This document shows, piece by piece, positions 1 to 7,696 of a stretch of 17,494 nucleotides of DNA. The translations under genes and the position numbers were made by a program. The notes under the pieces are model-generated. The model was not told the origin of the DNA. It did not search any database and saw only the letters and a program-made list of their open reading frames with translations. The first letter of the stretch is position 1. Each line of letters opens with the position of its first letter. This DNA is from 2-12-FULL-41-16 sp964390625 (GTDB taxonomy: Bacteria; Patescibacteriota; Patescibacteriia; Magasanikbacterales; UBA922), in contig CAYMID010000017.1 of the NCBI GenBank assembly GCA_964390625.1, positions 1 through 17,494 on the forward strand, written 5' to 3'.

Positions 1-53
1 CGAATCCGTTCGCCCGCGGGGGTAATATGGGTAATGGCAGTTTGGAATTTCAT
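1..53 (-). CDS. 5' end of an unidentified gene, cut by the window edge
   Basis: An ATG at 53-51 opens a reading frame that stays open to base 1. It begins M-K-F-Q-T-A-I-T-H-I-T-P-A-G-E-R and is 17 complete codons long. It lies 11 nt after the TAA stop of the giant gene, in the same direction. Its start context (ATATATG) matches the other starts in the window. It is therefore probably the next gene of the same transcription unit. Too little is visible to name a family. Confidence 0.5.
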   Translation of the reverse strand, partial: MKFQTAITHITPAGERI

Positions 54-64
54 ATATATTTACC

Positions 65-3000
65 TTAGCTGGTTTTACAATAAACTTCAATAGCCGTAAG
101 CATTCTCGTGTACCCCTCATTAGTTAACAGCTCCACAAAATTGTCATGTTTTAAAAATTTTGCATTTACGCCTGGATCATTGATTTGATAGACCTTCTTA
201 AATTCAGCAAGCGTGCGTTGACGCCCACCCTCAAAAGCTGCCGCCTGGAATGCTTCGCAGGCGCGGGCCAAATTACCACCATGGGCCAAGACCCAATTTT
301 CCACACCAATTCCCCCTAGACCACCTTCTGCATGAGCACCTTTCTTGTAGGCGTTGGCCTTTTTAAGCATGTTTTTTGCCGTAATAATATTAGCCAAAAC
401 TGTCTTGTACTCGTCATCACCAAAATTAGTTTTGATATCATCTAATTTATCACGGACAGCATCATGCGAACCATATACTGACAAATCTGATTTTTTCACA
501 AATGCAATATCAATATCAACTGATTTGGCACCAATTCCCGGAACACCAAAAAAACGCAACTGATACATGTCTGCAGCCCCATCCCCTGAATGCGATTCGT
601 CTTTGGTTGGCTTAAAAATATCTCTAAGGGCATGCGCAATTGTGGCTACTTTTGATTCGTCGACCACGTCTAGTTTAAGAACTAAATCAAAATCAATATG
701 TTCTGCAGTATTTGTATGTCGGCCAGTCGAGCCAGTATCCAAAAGTTCAGCACCCAAAAGCGAGGTGTCAAATTTTTCTTTTAATCGAATCCCTTGCTCA
801 GACAAAATCCTCTCTAATTTAGTCCGTATTGTACTACTGATGGCAGCCACATCCTCCATCATTTTGGGTAAATCTTTTTTTACAGCCTGTACATCGGCCC
901 ACTGAGGGTCAAAATCAGTTGTTGGTTCTAGGATATACTTGCCACCATCATAGTATTCAATTCCTGCGAAAGCTCGACGAGCTTCGTCATACATTTGTGG
1001 AGTGAACAAAATTTTTCCTGAAACATCCACAACTGGAATAAAATAGCCATTCTTAACAATTTCCGAAAACAATTTATTCTGTTCAGAATCTTTTACGCAA
1101 ATAATGTAGTCAACCTCTGTGCTGGCAAAACCTGTTCTGATGCCATAATGATTTGACGATACAACACCAGATTCAAATAATTCATACTTCTTCTGTGAGT
1201 AATCAACCTTGGTTCCTGCTTTGGTTATTTGCCATTGACCCCGATCTTTAATTACCAAAATTAAATCACCATAGTTACCTACTACCATACCTTGAACTGC
1301 TTTTTTGAATGCATCTGGCCTATTTGTTTGGACCACATCCATCATAACTAAGTCAGTATCAAAGGGAGTAAGATCCGATGACGAGCTTGCTCCCAAATAT
1401 TCTTTTGCAACCGAACCGTTTTGCAAAATGGAATCAATATATCGTGCATCAACTCCTTTAAGTAAATCGCTTTTCCCAATCGAAAAATACCCAGATCCAG
1501 CATTCAGAACGTATTCACGGCCGCGGGCATCGGCAATATTTTTTTTATTTTTCATCGCATTTAACGCCTCACCGACAGACTGAAATCCCAGTGGGCGTAA
1601 AAATAACTCAGCCACACGATCGGTAGTTTTTTGTCCTTCCTTAACACCAAGACTGGTTCTTATTTGCTGGTAAACTGTGCGTGCTTGAGCCGCAGTCATA
1701 TCGTCCTCAGGTAGACCAAAATCGCCAGCTCCAGCCAACTGAGAATTTGCAAATAACGTACTAAGTTTAGCGATAAAATGTTTTATTTTTTTTAATTCCA
1801 ACGCTGATATTTCTTTAGTCTCATTGTCGAGAAGTGCACATGCGGATTCCCCGGCCTTTAGCACTGATAGATAGTGACGCAGCGATCGGTTGTCTGAGTC
1901 AACGTGAACACGCAGCAAATCAGCGTATATGGTCTGCATTCGTTTCTTGTGCCCCGCAGCCTTTAAATAGGGGCTCAGATGCTGGTTAGTCTGCAGAGTC
2001 TGTTCCAACCTATCAGCTGAAAAAAGTATTTCAAAAATTTTATACACCTTACCCACTAACGGAAGGTTATTTTTAATAAAGATAGACTCAATCTTGCGGT
2101 ACGATTCTTTTGGATTTTCCACCTCCAAAAGCATTCTAAGAATAGGCTCCAAAATACGCTGCACTTCCTGGGATGGAGAATTTACAACAGACTCTAACAC
2201 TTCGATATAAACCAATCGTTTGCTAGCAGGAATTTCAATGAGCTGATCTAGTTTATTTACTATTAAATCCAAAACTGCAGGCTTTGTTACCAAAGGTAAG
2301 CATTCCGTCAAAACCTCAACCGTCATTTGGGTGCGTTCTGGTTGTGTTGTAATACGTTCAAGCAAACGTAAATCCAATAAGCACAAAGAATTAGGCGTAT
2401 TATTCTCTACGAATCGATTGTATACCTGGAATGATTTTCGAGCTGACGCATTGTTAATCGAGCGCAACAAAATATCAACCATCACCGGAATCGAGTGTCG
2501 TGTGTCTCCCCACACTTTTCCATCTCCAAGCACAGCAACCACCTCGTTGACTTGTTGCGGATTTTTGGTGAGATACTCAACAATTTTTTCATGCACGAAA
2601 CGATTCTGGCCAGAGTCTACAAAATCGAAGTATACAGACAACGACTGGTCAAGCTCTTGATTTTTATCATTTGTATTATCATCACTTCGGGGTACCTTAT
2701 CCGATGCGGTATAGTGAGTTCTTATGGCCGCAGCAATACCGGTTGAATTTTTTTTATTTTTGTAAAGCTTCCTTAGTTCATCAAACCTAAAGTTGAGATG
2801 AGATAGGATATTTACTATCTGATTTTCGGCCAGGGGTACCTTGCCATGTGTATATGCCTCTAAAAGAGCTGCTAGTGGCTCCGTGTACTTACCACCCCCA
2901 GAACACTCAATTATCCGTCCAACCAAAGCATCCTCTGTTAGACCCAATTTACGGTAATTGGTGATCAAAAAATAGTAATCAGCTTTGGCCAACAATAATT

Positions 3001-5032
3001 CATATTCTGGTGTGGTGACCAAAGCGGGGTCCTCGGCATAAGCCAGCAATAACGGATTTAGGTTCTCCGCTCTAATATGATGTGCCTGGTGTATTAGTCC
3101 GCCCACTTCCGCAGGGAGAACGCCTAAAATTTGATAATTTTCCAAAACAAACTGTGGATTCTGCAAATCTCTTAAATCACCATAATTATTTATTAAACCA
3201 CCCATTAGGGCGCCCGCAATTTCATGCAACAGGCCAGGCACCTGCTTAAACAATGCCACTGAAGCAACCACGTCAGCAGACGAGGATAGAGCTGGCGCGC
3301 ACACATGCATGAGTGTATAAGGATCTTTTTCTTTCATCAAGGCCAAAATAGTGGCGGAATCAGTCCGATCATGCTTAGCCAATACAAGATTAAATAAACC
3401 AAGGTTCGACAAATCATTTTGAAAAACACCCCTATCCTCCAGTAATGCTTTGACGGTAAACGTATCTAAAGTATCTGTATTTTCGAATATTACAGTCACA
3501 TCGGTATTACGAAATGAAGCCACTGTAAGTAAGCTAATTTCAATATCTGTAAAACCACAAACCGTCCGCAAAAAAATAGGGTCTTTTACAAAAACCCACG
3601 GCAACCGATCACCATATGAACGCACGAATTTTGCAGCTTCTGCGGTCGGCATTTTCCTCACATAATCAATTAGATTCACACCCACAACAGGATCCAGTGA
3701 GTAACTTTCATACGCCATTGCATAATCTTCTTGTCCGGCTACGCAGGCTAACTCTGCCAAATCATTCTTTTTAAAATTAATAAAATCCTTAACAAAGCGG
3801 TAATGCCTTCCTGTAATATATTCTACACACTCTTTTGATAATCTAGCGGCCTCAGGGTGGGCCAAGATTAATCGCCAAGCTGCTTTGACATTACTAGCGG
3901 GCAAGTAGATATGTTCCACGCGTAAATCCCTAATAATGAATTCTCTTACACCTGGATCCAGGTCTGACCAAACATTTAGCCGCTGACGACTTAAAACAGA
4001 AAGCAACTCCTTCTCCAGGCGGTTATTAACCTCACTTTCCAGAATATAGGCCCTCCTGATGTTTAGTAGTGTTTGCAATTCTGGGGCGCCAGCCAAATTT
4101 TCTGTGGTTGAATTAACAAAATCTTGAGTTGCTTGAGCATGCTCAAAAAAATCATCGCGAACAACTTTGTTTGCAGAATTAGGATCTATTGTATAGGCTT
4201 CTCGATACGCAGAAGTTAAATTGTACAAAATAGTCTGAGCACTTGTATCGCTACTCCATGCTTCTTTCAGAGTGCCTAATTTTTTCCACCACTCTACCAA
4301 TTTTTGCGGACCACCTGTCTGAGTCTCAAGATTTACTATAGGCCAAATTTGAGAGGTCAGCAAAGCCGCGGGCTGTTTCCATAACGTAAAATCTTTTTTG
4401 GCTACCGCGTTATACAATCTTAATGCATTATTTGCTATTTTTTTTACCTCCTCATCATACAATTTGGCTTTAAATTCTCTACCAATGACCCCATTTTTAC
4501 GTAATGCCTCATGAAAATCTTTTTCCGGTACTCCCAAAAAGGATTGCTGTAATTCGTGTTCTATTTTTTTTATTTTTTTTGGATCACTTATGATTTTAAA
4601 AATTGCGGTAATTTCATCAGTAATTTGTTCAATAATTACAGGATTATCGGGAATCGCCAACGCCTTGGCTTCCTGCGCCGCCATAAAATCCTGGACTACT
4701 TCTTTTGGTTTATGGTAAAAAATATCCGCGACTTTACCCAAAAAATTCGATAAAACACTCCGGGCTGAAGTGGCAACGCGTTCAAGTTCGGCACGCGCTT
4801 TGGCTTGTGCTGTAAAATAAGCAGAATCCACATCACCAGTGACCGAGGCATCAAGGGTCTCAATATCAGCCGCAATTTCGCCCTCAAGAGCACCAACCGC
4901 GGTCTCAAGTCGCTCCACTTCGGCACGCAACTGAGCGTCGGCCTTCTCTTGATCTTCGTCTGCCGCTTCTGAGCCTTTCTCGTGCTCCAAGCCAGGCACC
5001 TTAGTTTTTTCGTCCTGGTCGGCGCTCGACAT
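65..5032 (-). CDS. Giant helical protein with C-terminal ART-like and pol-beta nucleotidyltransferase domains
   Basis: I do not recognise the whole protein, which is about 1655 aa. Numbering is from the ATG at 5032, which has the local TATG context; an ATG 39 nt upstream (5071) is preceded by C and was rejected. Residues 1-90 are acidic, charged and coiled-coil-like. About 90-1150 is Leu-rich and helical, probably a solenoid, with no signal peptide or membrane segment. About 1180-1380 may be an ADP-ribosyltransferase-like fold (YFSIG, then KGVDARYIDSILQNG from 1192, and STE ending at E1306); this is weak. About 1415-1640 is a polymerase-beta-type nucleotidyltransferase: GSTGR at 1434-1438, D1447-F-D1449, third acid D1506/D1508, then a helical segment around W1580 (GGIGVENWVL) resembling the GFSGYL-ELL region of archaeal CCA-adding enzymes. 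All catalytic acids are present, so it is probably active, but its substrate is unknown. It is the largest gene in the sucCD transcription unit, overlaps the small upstream ORF by 32 nt, and looks more A/T-rich at third codon positions than sucCD. Confidence 0.9.
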   Translation of the reverse strand: MSSADQDEKTKVPGLEHEKGSEAADEDQEKADAQLRAEVERLETAVGALEGEIAADIETLDASVTGDVDSAYFTAQAKARAELERVATSARSVLSNFLGKVADIFYHKPKEVVQDFMAAQEAKALAIPDNPVIIEQITDEITAIFKIISDPKKIKKIEHELQQSFLGVPEKDFHEALRKNGVIGREFKAKLYDEEVKKIANNALRLYNAVAKKDFTLWKQPAALLTSQIWPIVNLETQTGGPQKLVEWWKKLGTLKEAWSSDTSAQTILYNLTSAYREAYTIDPNSANKVVRDDFFEHAQATQDFVNSTTENLAGAPELQTLLNIRRAYILESEVNNRLEKELLSVLSRQRLNVWSDLDPGVREFIIRDLRVEHIYLPASNVKAAWRLILAHPEAARLSKECVEYITGRHYRFVKDFINFKKNDLAELACVAGQEDYAMAYESYSLDPVVGVNLIDYVRKMPTAEAAKFVRSYGDRLPWVFVKDPIFLRTVCGFTDIEISLLTVASFRNTDVTVIFENTDTLDTFTVKALLEDRGVFQNDLSNLGLFNLVLAKHDRTDSATILALMKEKDPYTLMHVCAPALSSSADVVASVALFKQVPGLLHEIAGALMGGLINNYGDLRDLQNPQFVLENYQILGVLPAEVGGLIHQAHHIRAENLNPLLLAYAEDPALVTTPEYELLLAKADYYFLITNYRKLGLTEDALVGRIIECSGGGKYTEPLAALLEAYTHGKVPLAENQIVNILSHLNFRFDELRKLYKNKKNSTGIAAAIRTHYTASDKVPRSDDNTNDKNQELDQSLSVYFDFVDSGQNRFVHEKIVEYLTKNPQQVNEVVAVLGDGKVWGDTRHSIPVMVDILLRSINNASARKSFQVYNRFVENNTPNSLCLLDLRLLERITTQPERTQMTVEVLTECLPLVTKPAVLDLIVNKLDQLIEIPASKRLVYIEVLESVVNSPSQEVQRILEPILRMLLEVENPKESYRKIESIFIKNNLPLVGKVYKIFEILFSADRLEQTLQTNQHLSPYLKAAGHKKRMQTIYADLLRVHVDSDNRSLRHYLSVLKAGESACALLDNETKEISALELKKIKHFIAKLSTLFANSQLAGAGDFGLPEDDMTAAQARTVYQQIRTSLGVKEGQKTTDRVAELFLRPLGFQSVGEALNAMKNKKNIADARGREYVLNAGSGYFSIGKSDLLKGVDARYIDSILQNGSVAKEYLGASSSSDLTPFDTDLVMMDVVQTNRPDAFKKAVQGMVVGNYGDLILVIKDRGQWQITKAGTKVDYSQKKYELFESGVVSSNHYGIRTGFASTEVDYIICVKDSEQNKLFSEIVKNGYFIPVVDVSGKILFTPQMYDEARRAFAGIEYYDGGKYILEPTTDFDPQWADVQAVKKDLPKMMEDVAAISSTIRTKLERILSEQGIRLKEKFDTSLLGAELLDTGSTGRHTNTAEHIDFDLVLKLDVVDESKVATIAHALRDIFKPTKDESHSGDGAADMYQLRFFGVPGIGAKSVDIDIAFVKKSDLSVYGSHDAVRDKLDDIKTNFGDDEYKTVLANIITAKNMLKKANAYKKGAHAEGGLGGIGVENWVLAHGGNLARACEAFQAAAFEGGRQRTLAEFKKVYQINDPGVNAKFLKHDNFVELLTNEGYTRMLTAIEVYCKTS

Positions 5033-5204
5033 ATAACTTGTTCTGATAAATTTTTTGCAACAACGCCTCATGCTTGTACAAATCTTTTTTTTGCTCGAGT
5101 GCGGCCAAAATAGCCAAGCGGCGGCGACGCAATTCGACTAATTTGGCATTAGTTTCTTCGAGTAAAACTTGTAATTTTACACGTTGCGCGGGTGATAACA
5201 ACAT
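5001..5204 (-). CDS. Small basic coiled-coil protein (hypothetical)
   Basis: The frame encodes 67 residues (MLLSPAQRVKLQVLLEETNA...), almost entirely a charged helix with a heptad-like Leu/Ile/Val pattern, an Arg-rich patch (ELRRRRLA) and a basic tail. No family is recognised. It sits between sucD (48 nt upstream) and the giant gene, whose start it overlaps by 32 nt in another frame. Its ATG has the TATG context of every other start here, but lies inside the 3' arm of a strong hairpin (5200-5227). A real coupled gene and a chance frame are both possible; the protein-like composition tips me to real. Confidence 0.45.
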   Translation of the reverse strand: MLLSPAQRVKLQVLLEETNAKLVELRRRRLAILAALEQKKDLYKHEALLQKIYQNKLYVERRPGRKN

Positions 5205-5227
5205 AGAGGCAATGATGCCTCTATGTT
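5200..5227. promoter_or_regulatory. Perfect 11-bp hairpin between sucD and the small ORF
   Basis: The arms aacatagaggc (5200-5210) and gcctctatgtt (5217-5227) pair perfectly around a 6-nt loop. On the minus (coding) strand the hairpin is preceded by an A-run and not followed by a U-run, so it is not a standard terminator for sucD. On the plus strand it is followed by TTTTTT (5232-5237), which would stop antisense transcription. On the coding strand the start codon of the small ORF lies in the 3' arm, so the hairpin could control initiation there or act as an mRNA stability or processing element. Confidence 0.6.
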
Positions 5228-5252
5228 ACGCTTTTTTAAGTGAGTTCGCAAC

Positions 5253-6134
5253 CTATTTTACGAGCGAAACCAAATCCTCCACCCGCTCGGCCACGCGCAC
5301 GCCAACGGCCGCGAGAGCGGCCTTTTTTTCAGCCGCGCCTTTGCCACGCTCCACGATGGCGCCAGCATGCCCAATGTTGGTGCCTTCGGGCAAGGAATTC
5401 GCAAATTTACCACCAATGTAAATAGCTAATGGTTTAGTGAATTCTTTACGTTCAATGAGGTCAACAATTTCAAACTCATAACTGCCACCATGCTCACCAA
5501 AAATAATGACGGCGTGCGTGTCGGGGTCAGCTTCGTATAAGCGCAACACATCGGCATACGTGGTGCCCATGAGCAGGTCGCCACCCACGTGCACGGCCGC
5601 ACTTTGGCCAAGGCCGGCTTGGCGCACTTGCCACGAAAGTTCGTTGGTCATACCACCACTGCGCGACACAATTCCAATGTGACCAGGCGTAAAAATTTCA
5701 CGCACGGCCGGCCCACCGACCACACCCATGCGCCCTACGTCGGGCACAATAAAACCCAATGAACTCGGGCCAATTATGCGCACACCCTTTTCTTGCGCCG
5801 CCGCCACACAATACGCCGTGTCTTGAATTGGCATACGCTCCACAATCACGCTAATGAGTGGAATATCATTATCAATTGCCTCCATAATCGCGGCTTTGGC
5901 GGCAAATGGGGGCACATAAATCGCCGTTGCATTTAGCTCCGGAAATTGGGCGCGGGCCTCGCCAATCGAATTAAACACTGGCCATTCTTCGGCCATTTGT
6001 CCACCCTTGCCCGGCGTCACGCCACATAACACTTGTGTGTAATAATCGCCCATGGCTTTTGCAGCCTTCAAACCTTCTTTACCGGTTATGCCCTGCACTA
6101 ACACTTTAGTATTTTTGGTAATTAAAATGCTCAT
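5253..6134 (-). CDS. sucD: ADP-forming acyl-CoA synthetase, alpha subunit (SucD / citryl-CoA-synthetase-like)
   Basis: This 293-aa protein has the size and order of succinyl-CoA synthetase alpha. It has a Rossmann-type CoA-binding domain (VQGITGKEG at 13-21, GVTPGKGG at 38-45) and a ligase domain (GIVSRSGGMTNEL at 154-166, GEHGG at 213-217). The phosphohistidine loop GHAGA is at 255-259, with H256 carrying the phosphate. The pair makes or uses acyl-CoA with ATP/ADP through phosphohistidine. Some sites depart from canonical SucD: GPNCPG reads GPSSLG (122-127), and SRSGGMTNEL matches the SRSGGMSNEL motif of ATP-citrate lyase. Substrate could therefore be succinate, citrate or another acid. It begins 2 nt after the sucC stop. 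The stop is TAG. Confidence 0.92.
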   Translation of the reverse strand: MSILITKNTKVLVQGITGKEGLKAAKAMGDYYTQVLCGVTPGKGGQMAEEWPVFNSIGEARAQFPELNATAIYVPPFAAKAAIMEAIDNDIPLISVIVERMPIQDTAYCVAAAQEKGVRIIGPSSLGFIVPDVGRMGVVGGPAVREIFTPGHIGIVSRSGGMTNELSWQVRQAGLGQSAAVHVGGDLLMGTTYADVLRLYEADPDTHAVIIFGEHGGSYEFEIVDLIERKEFTKPLAIYIGGKFANSLPEGTNIGHAGAIVERGKGAAEKKAALAAVGVRVAERVEDLVSLVK

Positions 6135-6136
6135 AT

Positions 6137-7294
6137 TTATTGGGCGTTAACCATGTCGGCCAAAACTTGCGCCGTATCCGCCATGGATGTTTCTTTACCA
6201 AACCATCTGAGATTCAAATGATTGCGCTCCGCACATTCCATAATTAATTGTTTGGCCTCGGCACTTTCTGGGCCATCGCGGCGCACCACAATTGGATATT
6301 GCGGTTTGATTTCGTCGAGCGCGTCAACAATGCCCATGAATGTGTCTTTGATGTTGGTGAAGTTCGCAACCACGCCGCACATCCACAAACCGCGCAAACC
6401 TGGTTTTGATAACACAATTTTCGCCAACTGGTACACCTTTTCGCGTGGTGGATTACCCGAATATTCCGTGTAATTCGCTGGTTTTAAACCGGCTGCTAGG
6501 AGCGCGTCCATGTTCGCAATGCTGGCGCCACCGCCATTTAAAATCAAACCAATATCACCGTCCATTTCAATATACTTACCAGCGGTGCCGCGATAATAAT
6601 TTTCACCTTCATCAATTTTTTTCACGGCCACTTCGCGCTCAGTTGGTGCACGACCAAGCATACTGCGAGGCTCGAGCGTTTCCCATTCTTTGTGGCGATA
6701 AAATGCATCATCGTCCAGCGCAATCTTGGCATCAGCCGCGATCCACTCCCCGCTGACGGTTTTTACGAGTGGATTAATTTCGGCCACACGCGCATCTTCG
6801 GCCTTAAATACCGCATATAATTTTTGTGCAAACTCCCAACCTGCCTGTGCTTCGGGCAATTGGTCGCGGCGAATATCCAAATCCACGCGCATGATTTTTT
6901 CGGCCGACACATCCTCAATATCCACTCCACCCTGACTAGAATAAATCAACATTGGCTGGCGTCGATTGGTATCATACGTCACCGAAACATAATATTCTTC
7001 GGCGATTTGCAATTTTTCTTCGATCAAAACTGCAGCCACTTGTTGCCCGCGAATATTGTTATTAAATAATTCTTCGCACGACTCCACTACCGACGCAACC
7101 GAGTTGCAAAACTTAATGCCATTATTTTTACCACGTTTACCCGACAAAACCTGCGCTTTTACCACCACATCAGCCACACCCAGGGCCTCGTACTGTGCGG
7201 CTACATCATCCCCACGACGCACCGTCACCCCACGAGGAATTTTCAAACCATGTTTTGCAAATAATTGTTTACCTTCAAATTCGTATAAATTCAT
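6137..7294 (-). CDS. sucC: ADP-forming acyl-CoA synthetase, beta subunit (SucC / ATP-citrate-lyase-like ATP-grasp)
   Basis: This 385-aa ATP-grasp protein starts with the family opening MNLYEFEGKQLFAKHG and carries VVKAQVLSGKRGK (44-56), QGGVDIEDV (121-129) and EINPLV (172-177). The C-terminal ligase half is not the usual SucC type. It has NGGGAS (253-258), ANYTEYSG (273-280), ANFTNIKDTFMGIV (310-323), VRRDGP (337-342) and FGKETSM (365-371), which line up with ATP-citrate lyase and citryl-CoA synthetase. It should couple ATP hydrolysis to acyl-CoA formation, or run backwards to make ATP. Its start overlaps the previous stop as ATGA, so the two are probably translationally coupled. No citrate synthase or citryl-CoA lyase partner is visible in the window, so the substrate stays open. 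Confidence 0.93.
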   Translation of the reverse strand: MNLYEFEGKQLFAKHGLKIPRGVTVRRGDDVAAQYEALGVADVVVKAQVLSGKRGKNNGIKFCNSVASVVESCEELFNNNIRGQQVAAVLIEEKLQIAEEYYVSVTYDTNRRQPMLIYSSQGGVDIEDVSAEKIMRVDLDIRRDQLPEAQAGWEFAQKLYAVFKAEDARVAEINPLVKTVSGEWIAADAKIALDDDAFYRHKEWETLEPRSMLGRAPTEREVAVKKIDEGENYYRGTAGKYIEMDGDIGLILNGGGASIANMDALLAAGLKPANYTEYSGNPPREKVYQLAKIVLSKPGLRGLWMCGVVANFTNIKDTFMGIVDALDEIKPQYPIVVRRDGPESAEAKQLIMECAERNHLNLRWFGKETSMADTAQVLADMVNAQ

Positions 7295-7692
7295 ACAAAT
7301 ATTTTACCCTCGCTAAACTCTTTTAAAATCAGGCTACATTCTCTAATAAACTCTTCTCTAAAATTGTCGTCCTGGTGTTCCACCTCGATTGCCAGATACG
7401 CTTCTAGTGAAGCCAACACCAATTGACGAACCTCCAAACAAATTTCTTGTTGGGCATTGTTATCAAGACCATCCCTAACAACATACGGTGCCAAAGCCGC
7501 TTCGGAAAGCCTTGTATTTAACAGTGATTCAAAAGCCGTAAACAACTCCTCAGTGTTTATTTTATTCACACTAGCTTCGGCAAGTATTTCTTCTTGAAAA
7601 ACTTTTTTGAAGGTTCTGGCTAGACTTTCCGCAATTTTTTCTGGTGTAGCCAGATTATACTCAATATTTCTTGGTTGGTCAGGATTAGACAT
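7291..7692 (-). CDS. Hypothetical 133-aa acidic helical protein upstream of sucC
   Basis: The chosen start is the ATG at 7692 (MSNPDQPRNIEYN...), 4 nt after the stop of the upstream membrane protein once the false gap is collapsed. A TTG eight codons further upstream would overlap that gene and was not used. The product is soluble and mostly helical, with many Glu/Asp residues, no signal peptide and no recognised motif. Its stop overlaps the sucC start by 4 nt (ATGA), which suggests coupled translation and possibly a shared function with the CoA synthetase, but no function can be assigned. Confidence 0.75.
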   Translation of the reverse strand: MSNPDQPRNIEYNLATPEKIAESLARTFKKVFQEEILAEASVNKINTEELFTAFESLLNTRLSEAALAPYVVRDGLDNNAQQEICLEVRQLVLASLEAYLAIEVEHQDDNFREEFIRECSLILKEFSEGKIFV

Positions 7693-7696
7693 ACGT

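Noticed and set aside
5033..5071. 13-residue N-terminal extension of the giant protein from ATG 5071
   Set aside because: That ATG is preceded by C, unlike all other starts here, and the extension (MRRCCKKFIRTSY) is unlike the acidic N-terminus that follows.
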